NCBI RefSeq assembly: GCF_004005845.1
Contig: NZ_SADE01000001.1
Span: 1,798,001 to 1,862,000 of the forward strand
Source: Hwanghaeella grinnelliae
GTDB taxonomy: Bacteria; Pseudomonadota; Alphaproteobacteria; UBA8366; Aestuariispiraceae
DNA length: 64,000 bases
Reading direction: 5' to 3'
The first letter of the stretch is position 1. Every line of letters begins with the position of its first letter. Both the position numbers and the translations under genes were made by a program. Below are positions 53,449 through 64,000 of this stretch, piece after piece. The notes under the pieces were generated by a model. It saw nothing but the letters and a program-made list of their open reading frames with translations. It had not been told where the DNA came from and ran no database searches.

Positions 53449-54078
53449 ATGGACGAAAAAACGGAAGCGGTGATTGAACTGGGCGAGTATCTCGCCGCGA
53501 AATTCCCCACCGAGATCGTCGAAAAGACGGTGGCGCTGGGCGAATTGGACGTGATTGTGGATGCGCAATCCATTACGCGTGTCGCCAAATTCGTGCGTGA
53601 CGACGCCAATTGCCTGTTCAAGCTTTGTGTCGATGTGTGCGGTGCGGACTATCCGGATCGCGAAAAGCGTTTCGATGTGGTCTACAACCTGTTGAGTCTG
53701 AAGCATAACCTGCGACTTCGCCTGAAGGTTCAGACCGACGAGGAAACACCGGTCCCAAGTGTCTCGGGGATTTGGCCGTCGGCGAACTGGTTCGAACGCG
53801 AAGTCTGGGACATGTATGGCGTGTTCTTCACCGAACATCCTGATCTTCGTCGCATCCTTACCGATTATGGATTCGAGGGGCATCCGCTGCGCAAGGATTT
53901 CCCGCTGACCGGCTATGTGGAAATGCGCTACGACGACGAACAGCGCCGCGTTGTTTATGAGCCGGTCAAACTGACACAGGATTTTCGCAAGTTCGATTTT
54001 CTGTCGCCCTGGGAAGGTATGACGCCTGTTTTGCCGGGTGACGAGAAAGCGACGAAGGAAGAGGGAGAAGGGGCATGA
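53449..54078 (+). CDS. nuoC: NADH-quinone oxidoreductase subunit C
   Basis: Peripheral-arm subunit (30-kDa type), 209 residues from ATG 53449, whose sequence [20 protein letters not shown] fits the usual start; TTG 53404 would add 15 residues. Signatures: [26 protein letters not shown]-like [15 protein letters not shown] and [20 protein letters not shown]. It is separate from nuoD, unlike the fused NuoCD of enterics. The stop overlaps the nuoD start by four bases (ATGA). Confidence 0.95.
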   Translation: MDEKTEAVIELGEYLAAKFPTEIVEKTVALGELDVIVDAQSITRVAKFVRDDANCLFKLCVDVCGADYPDREKRFDVVYNLLSLKHNLRLRLKVQTDEETPVPSVSGIWPSANWFEREVWDMYGVFFTEHPDLRRILTDYGFEGHPLRKDFPLTGYVEMRYDDEQRRVVYEPVKLTQDFRKFDFLSPWEGMTPVLPGDEKATKEEGEGA

Positions 54079-55292
54079 GCGCCGAATCGATTGCCGAATC
54101 CCTCGGCGGGAAGCCAGAAGACCCGACGATCAAGACCCTGACGATGAATTTCGGGCCGCAGCATCCTGCGGCGCACGGGGTTCTGCGGATGGTGATGGAG
54201 ATGGACGGGGAAGTTGTTGAACGGCTCGACCCGCATATCGGTCTGCTTCACCGTGGGACCGAGAAGCTGATCGAATACAAGACCTACCTTCAGTCGATTC
54301 CCTATTTCGACCGCCTCGATTACGTCGCGCCGATGTGCCAGGAACACGCCTTCGTGCTGGCGGCGGAAAAACTGCTGGGCTTGGAAGTGCCGGAACGCGG
54401 CCAATACATGCGTGTTCTGTTCGCCGAAATCTCCCGCCTTCTGAACCATCTTCTGAACGTGCCCGCCTATGGGCTGGACGTCGGCGCCATGACGCCGATG
54501 CTCTGGGCCTTCGAGGAACGCGAAAAGCTGATGGAGTTCTATGAAGGCGTCTGCGGGGCGCGTCTCCATGCGGCTTATTACCGGGTCGGTGGCGTTCATC
54601 AGGACATGCCGGCCGGGATGGCCGACCAGATTCTGGCCTGGGCCGACGCTTTCCCGAAGTTCATCGACGAAATGGAAAGCCTGCTGACGGAGAATCGCAT
54701 CTTCAAGCAGCGCTCGGTCGATATCGGCATCATTACGCCGGAAGACGCTATGGCCTGGGGCTGCACCGGGCCGGTGCTGCGTGGGTCCGGCATTCCGTGG
54801 GATCTGCGCAAGGCGCAGCCCTATGATGTCTATGACCGGATGGATTTCGATATTCCCGTCGGCAAGAACGGGGACTGTTACAGCCGTTACTTGGTCCGCG
54901 TCGAAGAAATGCGCCAGTCCCTTCGCATTGTGAAGCAGTGCCTGGCGGAAATGCCGGAAGGACCGGTGATGACGACCGACGGGAAGGTCGGGCCGCCGGA
55001 TCGGGGTGAGATGAAGCGGTCGATGGAATCGCTTATCCATCACTTCAAACTCTATACCGAGGGATTCCACGTTCCCGCCGGTGAAACTTATACGGCCGTG
55101 GAAGCGCCGAAAGGCGAGTTCGGGGTCTATCTGGTATCCGACGGTACGAACAAGCCGTACCGCTGCAAGATTCGCGCGCCGGGTTTCGCCCATCTGCAAG
55201 CGATGGACTACGTCTGCAAGGGCCACATGTTGGCGGATTCGGTGGCGGTGCTTGGCGCCATGGATGTTGTGTTTGGTGAGATCGATCGATGA
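54075..55292 (+). CDS. nuoD: NADH-quinone oxidoreductase subunit D
   Basis: The 49-kDa-type subunit that builds the quinone site with NuoB; 405 residues. Signatures: [40 protein letters not shown] with the conserved Tyr and His region, [13 protein letters not shown] and the C-terminal DVVFGEIDR end. It overlaps nuoC and nuoE by four bases each, so translation is coupled. Confidence 0.97.
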   Translation: MSAESIAESLGGKPEDPTIKTLTMNFGPQHPAAHGVLRMVMEMDGEVVERLDPHIGLLHRGTEKLIEYKTYLQSIPYFDRLDYVAPMCQEHAFVLAAEKLLGLEVPERGQYMRVLFAEISRLLNHLLNVPAYGLDVGAMTPMLWAFEEREKLMEFYEGVCGARLHAAYYRVGGVHQDMPAGMADQILAWADAFPKFIDEMESLLTENRIFKQRSVDIGIITPEDAMAWGCTGPVLRGSGIPWDLRKAQPYDVYDRMDFDIPVGKNGDCYSRYLVRVEEMRQSLRIVKQCLAEMPEGPVMTTDGKVGPPDRGEMKRSMESLIHHFKLYTEGFHVPAGETYTAVEAPKGEFGVYLVSDGTNKPYRCKIRAPGFAHLQAMDYVCKGHMLADSVAVLGAMDVVFGEIDR

Positions 55293-55927
55293 GTGGCGAA
55301 ACGTTTGAATTCACGGGCAAGTTCCTCTCGGAAGTGGAGAGGAACATTGCCAAGTACCCGCCGGAGCGGAAGCAGTCGGCGGTGCTCGCCTGTCTGTTCC
55401 TGGCCCAGGAACAGAATCACGAAGACGGACACTATGTGACCGAAGCGGCCATGCGAGCGATCTCCGAGAAGCTCGAGATGCCGTATATCCGGGTCATGGA
55501 AGTCGCCACCTTCTTCACGCAGATCAATCTGAAACCGGTCGGCAAGTTCCATATCCAACTTTGCGGCACCACGCCTTGCATGTTGCGCGGTGCGGAAGCC
55601 TTGATGGAAGCGGTGAAGGAAAAATTCGGCATCGGTCATGGCCAGACCTCCGAAGATGGGACCTTCACCCTGACCGAGGTCGAATGCCTGGGCGCCTGTT
55701 GCAACGCGCCGATGGTACAAATCAACGACGATTTCTATGAAGATCTGACGCCTGAACTGCTGATCAACGTGCTCGACACTCTCAAAGGAGGCGGGCAGCC
55801 GGCATTGGGATCGCAGATTGGCCGTGTAACGTCGGAGCCGGAAGGCGGCCCGACCGTATTGTTGACCGGCCCGGCACCGCAGACGGCGGATGCGCCGAAT
55901 GCGCCGAATTCCGGTGCGGGAGACTGA
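55289..55927 (+). CDS. nuoE: NADH-quinone oxidoreductase subunit E
   Basis: The 24-kDa-type subunit with cluster N1a. The four ligands lie in [12 protein letters not shown] and [14 protein letters not shown]. The 212-residue length includes an Ala/Pro/Gly-rich tail of about 40 residues, as in other alphaproteobacteria. It overlaps nuoD by four bases, and nuoF starts two bases after its stop. Confidence 0.96.
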   Translation: MSGETFEFTGKFLSEVERNIAKYPPERKQSAVLACLFLAQEQNHEDGHYVTEAAMRAISEKLEMPYIRVMEVATFFTQINLKPVGKFHIQLCGTTPCMLRGAEALMEAVKEKFGIGHGQTSEDGTFTLTEVECLGACCNAPMVQINDDFYEDLTPELLINVLDTLKGGGQPALGSQIGRVTSEPEGGPTVLLTGPAPQTADAPNAPNSGAGD

Positions 55928-55929
55928 CG

Positions 55930-57234
55930 ATGACGACATTGTTGGAAGACAAGGACCGCATCTTCACCAATCTCTACGGGTATCATCCGTGGAATTTGGA
56001 AGCGGCGAAAAAACGTGGCGATTGGGACAACACCAAGGCGCTGATCGAACTCGGGCGGGACAAGATCATCGAAGAGATGAAGGCGTCCGGTCTGCGCGGT
56101 CGTGGCGGCGCGGGATTCCCGACCGGCATGAAATGGTCTTTCATGCCGAAGGAATCGGACGGACGCCCGGCCTACCTAGTGGTCAACGCGGATGAATCCG
56201 AACCCGGAACCTGTAAGGACCGGGAAATCATGCGGAACGATCCGCACAAGCTGATCGAGGGTTGCCTCGTTGCGTCTTTTGCGATGAATGCCAATGCCGC
56301 ATACATCTATATCCGTGGCGAATACCGTCATGAATACAAGGTGTTGGAGGCCGCTGTTGCTGAGGCATATGAAGCCGGCATGATCGGCAAAAACGCCTGT
56401 GGCTCCGGCTTTGATTTCGATCTTTACATTCATCACGGCGCCGGCGCCTATATTTGCGGCGAGGAAACCGCGCTGCTGGAAAGCCTGGAAGGCAAGAAGG
56501 GGCAACCGCGCCTGAAGCCGCCATTCCCGGCGATGTCCGGCCTCTGGGGCTGCCCGACCACTGTGAATAACGTGGAAAGCATCGCCGTTGCACCGACGAT
56601 TTTGCGTCGGGGAGCCGCTTGGTTCTCCAGTTTCGGCCGGGAAAACAATGCGGGGACCAAACTGTTTTGCGTCTCAGGTCATGTGAACAAGCCCTGTAAT
56701 GTTGAAGAAGCGCTTTCCATTCCGATGAAAGAGCTGCTCGAAAAGCATTGCGGCGGCGTTCGGGGCGGTTGGGACAATTTGCTCGCGGTGATTCCGGGCG
56801 GATCTTCCGTGCCCTGCCTGCCGAAGGATATCTGCGACGATGTGCTGATGGACTTCGACGCGTTGAAAGAGCAGAAATCGGGCCTTGGAACGGCGGCGGT
56901 CATCGTCATGGACAAGTCGACCGATATCATCAAGGCAATCGCGCGGTTGAGCTATTTCTACAAGCATGAGAGCTGCGGCCAATGCACGCCGTGCCGGGAA
57001 GGCACAGGCTGGATGTGGCGCGTTATGGAACGCCTGGTGAAGGGCGAGGCCGAGATTGAGGAAATCGACATGCTGTTCGACGTCAGCAAGCAGATCGAAG
57101 GACATACGATTTGCGCGCTGGGCGACGCGGCGGCATGGCCGGTTCAGGGATTGATCCGTCACTTCCGTGACGAGATCGAAGACCGGATCAAGAACCGCAC
57201 GCGCGTCGCCATGCCGGCGGCGGCTGCGGAATAG
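55930..57234 (+). CDS. nuoF: NADH-quinone oxidoreductase subunit F
   Basis: The 51-kDa-type subunit with FMN, the NADH site and cluster N3; 434 residues. Glycine-rich NADH/FMN segments are [20 protein letters not shown] and [20 protein letters not shown]; the N3 ligands are in [14 protein letters not shown] and a later Cys in [14 protein letters not shown]. Position and spacing are as expected in the operon. Confidence 0.97.
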   Translation: MTTLLEDKDRIFTNLYGYHPWNLEAAKKRGDWDNTKALIELGRDKIIEEMKASGLRGRGGAGFPTGMKWSFMPKESDGRPAYLVVNADESEPGTCKDREIMRNDPHKLIEGCLVASFAMNANAAYIYIRGEYRHEYKVLEAAVAEAYEAGMIGKNACGSGFDFDLYIHHGAGAYICGEETALLESLEGKKGQPRLKPPFPAMSGLWGCPTTVNNVESIAVAPTILRRGAAWFSSFGRENNAGTKLFCVSGHVNKPCNVEEALSIPMKELLEKHCGGVRGGWDNLLAVIPGGSSVPCLPKDICDDVLMDFDALKEQKSGLGTAAVIVMDKSTDIIKAIARLSYFYKHESCGQCTPCREGTGWMWRVMERLVKGEAEIEEIDMLFDVSKQIEGHTICALGDAAAWPVQGLIRHFRDEIEDRIKNRTRVAMPAAAAE

Positions 57235-57274
57235 AATTCTGGTGCGTACGGTTTTAAGCGAGGGGTAGGGCGGA

Positions 57275-59344
57275 ATGCCGACACTCAAACTGAACGGCGA
57301 GGAAGTGGAATTCGAGAAGGGCATGACCGTCCTTCAGGTCTGCGAGCAGGCAGGCGTCGAAGTTCCGCGTTTCTGCTATCACGAACGGCTGTCGATCGCC
57401 GGCAACTGCCGTATGTGCCTTGTGGAAGTGAAGCCAGGGCCGCCGAAACCCGCGGCCTCCTGCGCGCTGCCCGCCGGTGACAATATGGAAGTCTTCACCG
57501 ACAGTCCGATGGTGAAGAAGGCGCGCAACGGCGTCATGGAATTCCTGCTGATCAATCATCCGCTCGATTGCCCAATCTGCGACCAGGGCGGCGAATGCGA
57601 CCTGCAGGATCAGGCCATGGCCTATGGCGTCGGCGGCAGCCGATTCCATGAGAACAAACGGGCCGTCAAAGACAAATACATGGGCCCGCTGATCAGCACG
57701 ATCATGACGCGTTGCATCCATTGCACACGCTGCGTCCGTTTTTCGACGGAAGTCGGCGGCGTGGAAGATATGGGGCTGCTGAACCGCGGTGAGGGGGCGG
57801 AGATTTCGACCCTCGAAAAGGCGGTTTCCAGCGAGTTGTCGGCCAATGTCATCGATCTTTGCCCGGTCGGCGCGCTTACCTCGCGTCCTTACAAGTTCAA
57901 CGCCCGTCCCTGGGAATTGAAGAAAACCGAATCCATCGATGTTATGGACGGTGTCGGCTCCAATATTCGCGTCGATGCCCGTGGGAATGAAGTCCTACGC
58001 GTTCTGCCTCGCCTGAACGAAGACGTGAATGAAGAATGGATCTCCGACAAGACGCGCTATGCCTGTGACGGCTTGGGCAAGCGCCGGTTGGACCGTGTTT
58101 TCGTCCGAGGCGAAAACGGCAAGCTGGCCGCGTCGGACTGGCAATCGGCCTTCTCTCTGATCACGGAAAAACTGAACGGTGCCGAACCGGGCCAAATCGG
58201 CGCGATTGCTGGCGATCAGTGTGATGTTGAAAGCATGTATGCGCTGAAGGACCTTCTGGGCCGGCTAGGCGTGACGAACATGGACTGCCGTCAGGACGGC
58301 GCCAAGGTCGACCCGAATGTCCGGTCCTCCTATCTGTTCAATAGCTCAATCGCCGGGATTGAGGAGGCCGACGCGCTGCTGATCGTCGGGTCCAACCCGC
58401 GCTGGGAAGCCCCGATCATCAATGCGCGGATCCGCAAACGCTGGCTCGCCGGCGGGTTGAAGGTTGCGCTGATCGGTGAGCAGAAAGATCTGACCTATGA
58501 TTACGACTATGTCGGGGCCGGTCCGGACAGCCTGAAGGACCTTGCCGACGGCAAACATTCCTTCCTGGACATCCTGAAGAATGCCGAAAAGCCGATGATC
58601 ATTTTGGGCCCGGGGGCTGTTGCGCGGGATGACGGGGACGCGATCATGGCCGCTGCTCATACCCTGGCCGACGCAACCGGCATGGTGAAAGACGGCTGGA
58701 ATGGTTTCAACGTGTTGACGACGGCCGCCAGCCGGGTCGGCGGGTTGGATATCGGTTTCGCGCCGGGCAAGGACGGTTTGGATACCCAGGGCATTTTGGA
58801 CGGTGCCGCCGATGGGTCGGTGAAGGTGGTTTATCTGCTGGGGGCCGACGAAATCGACATGGCCAAGTTGAAAGATGCGTTCGTCATCTATCAGGGCCAT
58901 CACGGTGATGCGGGCGCCCATGCGGCCGACGTCATTCTGCCGGGCGCCGCCTATACCGAAAAACCTGGCATCTATGTGAATACGGAAGGCCGGGTCCAAC
59001 TGGCACGGCGCGCAGTTTTCCCGCCGGGCGACGGTCGCGAGGATTGGACAATCCTCCGCGCGCTTTCCGCGGTCGTCGGCCAGACCTTGCCGTATGACAA
59101 TCTTGGCGACTTGCGTCAGGCGATCCATGGTCAATGCGCGCATATGATCGAAATCGATAGCGCGCCCACGGCCGAATGGGGGGATTTCGGGACGCCGGGG
59201 GATATGTCCTCTGCCGCGTTCGTTTCGCCGATTGATAATTTCTATGTAACCGATCCGATCAGCCGGGCATCCGAAACGATGGCGGAATGCACCCGGGTGA
59301 TCTTGAACGGAGAAGCGGAGCAGGGGACCGGCACCGATGGTTAA
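57275..59344 (+). CDS. nuoG: NADH-quinone oxidoreductase subunit G
   Basis: The 75-kDa-type subunit, 689 residues, with the electron wire. The N-terminal [2Fe-2S] cluster is in [20 protein letters not shown], the His/Cys N5 region in [20 protein letters not shown], and N4 in [18 protein letters not shown] with [11 protein letters not shown]. The rest is a molybdopterin-oxidoreductase-like domain without cofactor. Its last eight bases overlap the start of nuoH. Confidence 0.97.
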   Translation: MPTLKLNGEEVEFEKGMTVLQVCEQAGVEVPRFCYHERLSIAGNCRMCLVEVKPGPPKPAASCALPAGDNMEVFTDSPMVKKARNGVMEFLLINHPLDCPICDQGGECDLQDQAMAYGVGGSRFHENKRAVKDKYMGPLISTIMTRCIHCTRCVRFSTEVGGVEDMGLLNRGEGAEISTLEKAVSSELSANVIDLCPVGALTSRPYKFNARPWELKKTESIDVMDGVGSNIRVDARGNEVLRVLPRLNEDVNEEWISDKTRYACDGLGKRRLDRVFVRGENGKLAASDWQSAFSLITEKLNGAEPGQIGAIAGDQCDVESMYALKDLLGRLGVTNMDCRQDGAKVDPNVRSSYLFNSSIAGIEEADALLIVGSNPRWEAPIINARIRKRWLAGGLKVALIGEQKDLTYDYDYVGAGPDSLKDLADGKHSFLDILKNAEKPMIILGPGAVARDDGDAIMAAAHTLADATGMVKDGWNGFNVLTTAASRVGGLDIGFAPGKDGLDTQGILDGAADGSVKVVYLLGADEIDMAKLKDAFVIYQGHHGDAGAHAADVILPGAAYTEKPGIYVNTEGRVQLARRAVFPPGDGREDWTILRALSAVVGQTLPYDNLGDLRQAIHGQCAHMIEIDSAPTAEWGDFGTPGDMSSAAFVSPIDNFYVTDPISRASETMAECTRVILNGEAEQGTGTDG

Positions 59345-60371
59345 TCCCGAAACCTGGTTCGAAGGCGTTTGGTGGTCGGACTATGTCCTGCCGACTGGGA
59401 CCATTGTCTTCTTCATTTTGTGCATCGTCTTGCCGCTGCTGATTTCCGTGGCCTATCTGACGCTGGCCGAACGTAAGGTCATCGGCTGGATGCAGTTGCG
59501 AAAAGGCCCGAACGTCGTCGGACCGTTCGGCCTGCTGCAACCCTTCGCGGACGGGGCCAAGCTGTTCCTGAAAGAAACCATCATCCCGGCGGGATCGAGC
59601 CGTTTCCTTTTCATCTTCGCACCGATGCTGACCTTCATTCTCAGCCTTGTCGCCTGGGCGGTGATTCCCTTTGATGCGGGCTGGGTGCTGGCCGATATCA
59701 ATGTGGGGATCCTGTATCTCTTCGCGATCTCGTCCCTTGGGGTCTACGGCATCATCATCGCGGGTTGGGCCTCGAACTCGAAATACGCCTTCCTGGGTGC
59801 GCTACGGTCGGCCGCGCAGATGGTTTCCTACGAAGTTTCGATGGGTTTCGTGATTGTCTCCGTCCTGCTGATCGTGGGGTCGTTGAATCTGTCCGATATC
59901 GTCGAGAAGCAGAAGACCGTCTGGTTCTTCATCCCGATGTTCCCGATGTTCGTGATTTTCTTCATCTCGGCGCTCGCCGAAACAAACCGCGCGCCGTTCG
60001 ACTTGCCGGAAGCGGAAGCCGAGTTGGTGTCGGGTTATAACGTTGAATATTCAGCAATGACCTTCGCGCTGTTCTTCCTGGGCGAATACGCGAATATGAT
60101 CCTGATGAGCGGCATGACGGCTGTCCTGTTCCTGGGTGGATGGCTGCCGCCCGTGGATATTGCGCCGTTCAACTTGATCCCGGGTGTGATCTGGTTCGCG
60201 CTGAAGATTGCCTTCGTATTGTTCTGTTTCCTGTGGGTACGCGCGACGTTCCCGCGCTATCGCTACGATCAGTTGATGCGGCTGGGCTGGAAAGTCTTCC
60301 TTCCCTTCACGCTGTTCTGGGTTGTCGCGACGGCCGGTGTGCTGGTTGCGTTCGACTGGTTGCCGAAATGA
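59337..60371 (+). CDS. nuoH: NADH-quinone oxidoreductase subunit H
   Basis: The membrane subunit at the junction with the peripheral arm, 344 residues and about eight spans. Signatures: [54 protein letters not shown] and [20 protein letters not shown] with the acidic quinone-channel loop. ATG 59337 overlaps the nuoG end by eight bases. Confidence 0.97.
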   Translation: MVNPETWFEGVWWSDYVLPTGTIVFFILCIVLPLLISVAYLTLAERKVIGWMQLRKGPNVVGPFGLLQPFADGAKLFLKETIIPAGSSRFLFIFAPMLTFILSLVAWAVIPFDAGWVLADINVGILYLFAISSLGVYGIIIAGWASNSKYAFLGALRSAAQMVSYEVSMGFVIVSVLLIVGSLNLSDIVEKQKTVWFFIPMFPMFVIFFISALAETNRAPFDLPEAEAELVSGYNVEYSAMTFALFFLGEYANMILMSGMTAVLFLGGWLPPVDIAPFNLIPGVIWFALKIAFVLFCFLWVRATFPRYRYDQLMRLGWKVFLPFTLFWVVATAGVLVAFDWLPK

Positions 60372-60424
60372 TTTCGGTAAACCGGATCGGCAATGGTTTG
60401 AGTTAGGTGAGGTAGAGACCGCAA

Positions 60425-60913
60425 ATGGCGACACTGGATAGAGTGGCCCGTTCCTTCCTTTTGGGAGAGTTGGTGAGCGGCATGGCCTTGACGTTGAAGA
60501 CCATGTTCAAGCCGAAACACACCATCAACTACCCCTATGAAAAGGGGCCGTTGAGCCCGCGGTTCCGTGGTGAACATGCGCTGCGCCGGTATCCAAACGG
60601 CGAGGAGCGCTGTATCGCCTGCAAACTGTGCGAGGCGGTGTGCCCGGCCCAGGCGATCACGATCGAAGCCGAACCGCGCGCGGACGGCAGTCGCCGAACC
60701 ACGCGTTATGATATCGACATGACCAAGTGCATCTATTGCGGTTTCTGTCAGGAAGCCTGTCCGGTGGATGCAATCGTCGAGGGACCGAATTTCGAATTCG
60801 CGACCGAGACACGGGAAGAGTTGTTCTACAACAAGCAGAAACTGTTGGAGAACGGCGAAAGATGGGAAGCGGAAATCGCGTCGAATATTGCTCTCGACGC
60901 GCCGTATCGATAA
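60425..60913 (+). CDS. nuoI: NADH-quinone oxidoreductase subunit I
   Basis: The 23-kDa-type ferredoxin subunit with clusters N6a and N6b, 162 residues. Two classic CxxCxxCxxxCP motifs: [16 protein letters not shown] and [31 protein letters not shown] is the family signature before the first. It lies 53 bases after nuoH. Confidence 0.97.
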   Translation: MATLDRVARSFLLGELVSGMALTLKTMFKPKHTINYPYEKGPLSPRFRGEHALRRYPNGEERCIACKLCEAVCPAQAITIEAEPRADGSRRTTRYDIDMTKCIYCGFCQEACPVDAIVEGPNFEFATETREELFYNKQKLLENGERWEAEIASNIALDAPYR

Positions 60914-61033
60914 ACACGCAACCATCTGATGGAATTAGGGTTTCGGCCCTGTTTCCAGGATGGTTTGACCGGATAGCGGGCCTGCGGGCCGAGTAAAAGG
61001 ATCAAAGGCCCTAACAAGGTCTTGGGGGATAGG

Positions 61034-61648
61034 ATGGTCGTACAGGCATTGGCATTCTACTTGTTCGCCGCCGTCACCGTGGCATGCGGGGTAATGGTTA
61101 TTACCGCGCGCAACCCGGTGCACGCCGTCCTGTTTCTGATCCTGGCCTTCTTCAACGCCGCGGGGCTGTTCGTCCTGCAAGGTGCCGAGTTCCTCGCGAT
61201 GATCTTGGTCATCGTTTATGTTGGCGCGGTTGCGGTGCTGTTCCTGTTCGTCGTCATGATGCTGGATGTGAACTTTGCCGAACTGCGCGCCGGTTTTGCG
61301 AAATACCTGCCGATCGGCGCGGTGATCAGTCTGATCCTGCTGGTGGAACTGGTTCTTCTCGGCGCGGGCTGGGCCTTCAATTCGGAAACGGCCGTGATCG
61401 CGTCATCACCGACACCACCGGCGGCTGATGTCCACAATACCGAAGCGCTCGGCATGCTGCTCTATACGAAATACGTTTATCTGTTCCAGGGCGCGGGCAT
61501 GATCCTGCTGGTCGCCATGGTCGGCGCGATTGTGTTGACCCATCGGGTGCGCGCGGGCGTCAAGCGCCAGCGCATCGGCGATCAGGTCGCGCGCAGTTCC
61601 AAAGATGAAGTCAAAGTGGTCAAGGTACAGACGGGGAGCGGAATCTAA
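61034..61648 (+). CDS. nuoJ: NADH-quinone oxidoreductase subunit J
   Basis: Membrane subunit with five spans, 204 residues from ATG 61034 behind GGGGGATAGG. The signature [20 protein letters not shown] contains the pi-bulge helix of the family, preceded by [20 protein letters not shown]. The C-terminal part is longer and basic. The stop overlaps the nuoK start by one base. Confidence 0.95.
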   Translation: MVVQALAFYLFAAVTVACGVMVITARNPVHAVLFLILAFFNAAGLFVLQGAEFLAMILVIVYVGAVAVLFLFVVMMLDVNFAELRAGFAKYLPIGAVISLILLVELVLLGAGWAFNSETAVIASSPTPPAADVHNTEALGMLLYTKYVYLFQGAGMILLVAMVGAIVLTHRVRAGVKRQRIGDQVARSSKDEVKVVKVQTGSGI

Positions 61649-61959
61649 TGTGGGAAATCGGCCTCGCTCATTACCTGACGGTCGCGGCGATCCTGTTCAC
61701 GTTGGGATTGATGGGCATCTTCCTGAACCGGAAGAACGTCATCGTCATTCTAATGTCGATCGAGTTGATGCTGCTGGCTGTGAACATCAATCTGGTCAGT
61801 TTCTCAACTTTCTTGAACGACTTGGTCGGGCAGATCTTCGCGATTTTCGTTCTGACCGTCGCGGCGGCGGAAGCCGCCATCGGGTTGGCGATCCTGGTGG
61901 TTTACTACCGCAATCGCGCCTCCATCGCGGTGGACGACATCAACGCGATGAAGGGCTAG
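61648..61959 (+). CDS. nuoK: NADH-quinone oxidoreductase subunit K
   Basis: A 103-residue, three-span subunit in the proton-pumping arm. Signatures: [20 protein letters not shown] with [14 protein letters not shown], where the Glu is essential in homologues, and [20 protein letters not shown] with the second Glu. Start overlaps the nuoJ stop (TAATG). Confidence 0.96.
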   Translation: MWEIGLAHYLTVAAILFTLGLMGIFLNRKNVIVILMSIELMLLAVNINLVSFSTFLNDLVGQIFAIFVLTVAAAEAAIGLAILVVYYRNRASIAVDDINAMKG

Positions 61960-62055
61960 GACCGGGGCGGCACTGGCCGCAATCGGTTTGATTTTAACGT
62001 TTCGGTCCGGTTGGACCGCTGATGAGTAGAAGATAGGGTAGGGGATATCCCGGTC

Positions 62056-63999
62056 ATGGAAGCAGCCATTGTATTCCTTCCGCTGTTGGGCGCGATCATC
62101 GCCGGATTTTTCGGCAAGGTGCTCCGCGACCTCGGCGCGCAGGTAATCACCTGCCTCTTCATCGTCATTGCGGCGATTTTGAGCTGGATCGTCTTCTTCC
62201 GCGTGACCGGTTCCGGATCGAGCGAAACCATCACGCTGTTCACCTGGGTGGCTTCCGGCGATTTCGTTTTCGACTGGGCTCTACGGATCGACTCGCTGAC
62301 GGCGGTCATGCTGATTGTGGTGACGACGGTCAGCGCGGTCGTGCATATTTATTCCATCGGCTATATGCACCACGACCCGGCGGTGCCGCGCTTCTTCGCG
62401 TATCTCAGCTTCTTCACCTTCGCGATGCTGACCCTGGTGACCGCGGACAACCTGGTCCAAATGTTCTTCGGTTGGGAAGGCGTCGGCGTCGCTTCCTATC
62501 TGCTGATCGGCTTCTGGTTCCACAAACCCAGCGCCTGTGCCGCGGCGATCAAGGCCTTCCTAGTCAACCGCGTCGGCGATTTCGGCTTTGCGCTGGGCAT
62601 CTTCGCGATGTTCGTCCTGACCGGCAGCGTGCAATTGGATGTGATTTTCGACGCGATGCCGTCCCTGACGGAAACGACGTTGGTCTTCCTGGGCATGGAG
62701 TTCGACGCCATCACGGTCGTCGCGCTGCTGTTGTTCATGGGCGCGATGGGTAAGTCGGCGCAGCTTGGCCTGCACACCTGGCTGCCGGACGCGATGGAAG
62801 GCCCGACACCGGTCTCGGCCCTGATTCATGCCGCGACCATGGTGACCGCCGGCGTCTTCATGGTTTGCCGTCTGTCGCCTGTCTTCGAATATTCCGAAAC
62901 TGCCTTGATGGTCGTCACCATCGTCGGCGCATCGACCGCGTTCTTTGCGGCCACGATCGGCCTGACACAGACGGACATCAAACGGGTCATTGCCTATTCG
63001 ACCTGTTCCCAGTTGGGCTACATGTTCTTTGCGGCGGGCGTCAGCGCCTATCCGGCGGCCATGTTCCACCTGACCACGCATGCCTTCTTCAAGGCGCTGC
63101 TGTTCCTTGGCGCCGGCTCGGTGATCCATGCCATGTCCGACGAGCAGGACATGCGCCGCATGGGCGGTTTGGCAAAGATGATCCCGCTGACCTACGCTTT
63201 CATGTGGATCGGATCATTGGCGCTGATGGGATTCGGTATTCCGGGCACGCATATCGGCTTCGCCGGGTTCCATTCCAAGGATATCGTTCTCGAAGCGGCA
63301 TATGGGGCCCATACTTGGTTCGGCCAATACGCCTTCTGGCTTGGCATTATCGCGGCCTTCATGACAGCCTTCTATTCTGGCCGCCTATTGTTCATGACCT
63401 TCCATGGCGATCCGCGTTGCGATGAAAAGACCTTCGCGCATGTGCATGAATCGCCGGCGGTGATGTGGGCGCCCCTGGTCATTCTGGTCCTGGGGTCGCT
63501 GTTCGCGGGCGCTTTCTTCTATGGCGGCTTCGTGGGCCATGACATGAGCACCTTCTGGGGCAATTCGATCCTGATCCTGGATGAGCACAAAGCGCTGGAG
63601 AATGCCCATCACAGTCCGTTCTGGGTGAAATCCGCGCCGTTGGTTGTTGGGCTGATCGGGTTGGGGCTTTCTTATCTGATCTACTGCAAGTCGCCGGCCA
63701 CTGCGCCGCGCATCGCGGAACGGTTGGGCGGTATCTATCGGTTCAGCTTGAACAAGTGGTACTTCGACGAACTGTATGACGCCATTTTCGTGAAGCCCGC
63801 CTTCGCGCTGGGCCGTATGTTCTGGAAAAAGGGCGACCAGGGTACCATCGATCATTTCGGTCCGGATGGAATTTCAGGCGCCACGGTCAAGGTCTCGAAG
63901 GGCGCTAGCTTGCTGCAGACCGGTTATGTCTATCATTACGCCTTTGCGATGCTGATCGGCGTCGTGGCGTTCGTTTCTTGGTACGTGTTCGCTGGCTGA
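62056..63999 (+). CDS. nuoL: NADH-quinone oxidoreductase subunit L
   Basis: The distal antiporter-like proton-pumping subunit, 647 residues, complete; its TGA ends one base before the window edge. Signatures: FFGWEGVGVASYLLIGFWF with the conserved Glu, MGKSAQLGLHTWLPDAMEGPT with the key Lys, ALIHAATMVTAGVFMVCRLS, TQTDIKRVIAYSTCSQLGYM, and the long lateral helix before the last span (about residues 515-575 onward). nuoM and nuoN should follow outside. Confidence 0.97.
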   Translation: MEAAIVFLPLLGAIIAGFFGKVLRDLGAQVITCLFIVIAAILSWIVFFRVTGSGSSETITLFTWVASGDFVFDWALRIDSLTAVMLIVVTTVSAVVHIYSIGYMHHDPAVPRFFAYLSFFTFAMLTLVTADNLVQMFFGWEGVGVASYLLIGFWFHKPSACAAAIKAFLVNRVGDFGFALGIFAMFVLTGSVQLDVIFDAMPSLTETTLVFLGMEFDAITVVALLLFMGAMGKSAQLGLHTWLPDAMEGPTPVSALIHAATMVTAGVFMVCRLSPVFEYSETALMVVTIVGASTAFFAATIGLTQTDIKRVIAYSTCSQLGYMFFAAGVSAYPAAMFHLTTHAFFKALLFLGAGSVIHAMSDEQDMRRMGGLAKMIPLTYAFMWIGSLALMGFGIPGTHIGFAGFHSKDIVLEAAYGAHTWFGQYAFWLGIIAAFMTAFYSGRLLFMTFHGDPRCDEKTFAHVHESPAVMWAPLVILVLGSLFAGAFFYGGFVGHDMSTFWGNSILILDEHKALENAHHSPFWVKSAPLVVGLIGLGLSYLIYCKSPATAPRIAERLGGIYRFSLNKWYFDELYDAIFVKPAFALGRMFWKKGDQGTIDHFGPDGISGATVKVSKGASLLQTGYVYHYAFAMLIGVVAFVSWYVFAG

Positions 64000-64000
64000 A

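Noticed and set aside
53955-55226. A 423-codon minus-strand frame over nuoD
   Set aside because: It is antisense to a highly conserved complex I gene inside a tightly packed operon.

Overview
The window reads as chromosomal DNA from a motile, aerobic or facultatively aerobic alphaproteobacterium, most likely from the Rhodospirillales or a near relative. The reasons are moderately high GC, an alphaproteobacterial cluster of yajC, secD, secF and an Mth938-like gene next to a DUF815 ATPase gene, a mitochondrial-style nuoA-nuoL complex I operon with separate nuoC and nuoD, a glnB-glnA pair with a sigma54-type promoter, parE, trmFO instead of trmA, and a C-terminally short flagellin. The genus cannot be fixed from the sequence alone. 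I see no rRNA, CRISPR array, transposase, integrase or prophage. Four tRNA genes are present: His-GTG, Leu-TAG, Val-TAC and Asp-GTC.

Layout. 1-8.4 kb: the 5' part of a DUF815 ATPase gene (minus), then yajC-secD-secF-Mth938 (plus), a degenerate receiver protein and Fe superoxide dismutase (minus), and two adjacent squalene/phytoene synthase-family genes. The first keeps its catalytic Asp motifs. The second has lost them and resembles the complex I assembly factor NDUFAF6. 8.5-15 kb: a solitary flagellin, trmFO, a conserved unknown protein, a class V aminotransferase, and a type III polyketide synthase coupled to an isoprenylcysteine-methyltransferase-like gene. 15-22.7 kb: a small winged-helix-like protein, an HD hydrolase, an SH3-NlpC/P60 peptidase, a histidine phosphatase, a membrane protein, cheZ, a stand-alone Lrp-type ligand domain, an RhlE-type helicase, an isochorismatase-fold hydrolase and an alpha/beta hydrolase. 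22.7-26.1 kb: three tandem paralogous lipoproteins, a LysE-family exporter, and a coupled two-gene unit (ribbon-helix-helix-like protein plus an unknown-family protein) behind an operator-like palindrome.

26-42 kb: parE, a thioesterase, a secreted protein, a Zn amidohydrolase, two tandem BLUF-fold proteins that lack key photochemical residues, glnB-glnA, an aminotransferase, a diguanylate cyclase with a PilJ-like sensor, tRNA-His, a hybrid histidine kinase, a lipoprotein and the bifunctional NAD(P)HX repair enzyme. 42-50 kb: tRNA-Leu, tig-clpP-clpX-lon-hup, which is a protein quality-control and nucleoid block. 50-64 kb: tRNA-Val, a globin-coupled chemoreceptor, tRNA-Asp and the nuoABCDEFGHIJKL operon. 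The nuo operon continues past the window edge, presumably into nuoM and nuoN.

Themes that connect the genes. Complex I is represented by its structural operon and, separately, by homologues of two mitochondrial assembly factors (NDUFAF3-like and NDUFAF6-like) near secDF. Motility and signalling are represented by flagellin, CheZ, a haem-based chemoreceptor, a hybrid kinase and a diguanylate cyclase. The least explained parts are the BLUF-like pair, the RHH/HRDH pair with its palindromic promoter, the lipoprotein triplet, several micro-ORFs with strong Shine-Dalgarno sites, and a 34-bp AT-rich palindrome upstream of glnB. No function should be taken as proved: every assignment rests on reading motifs by eye.
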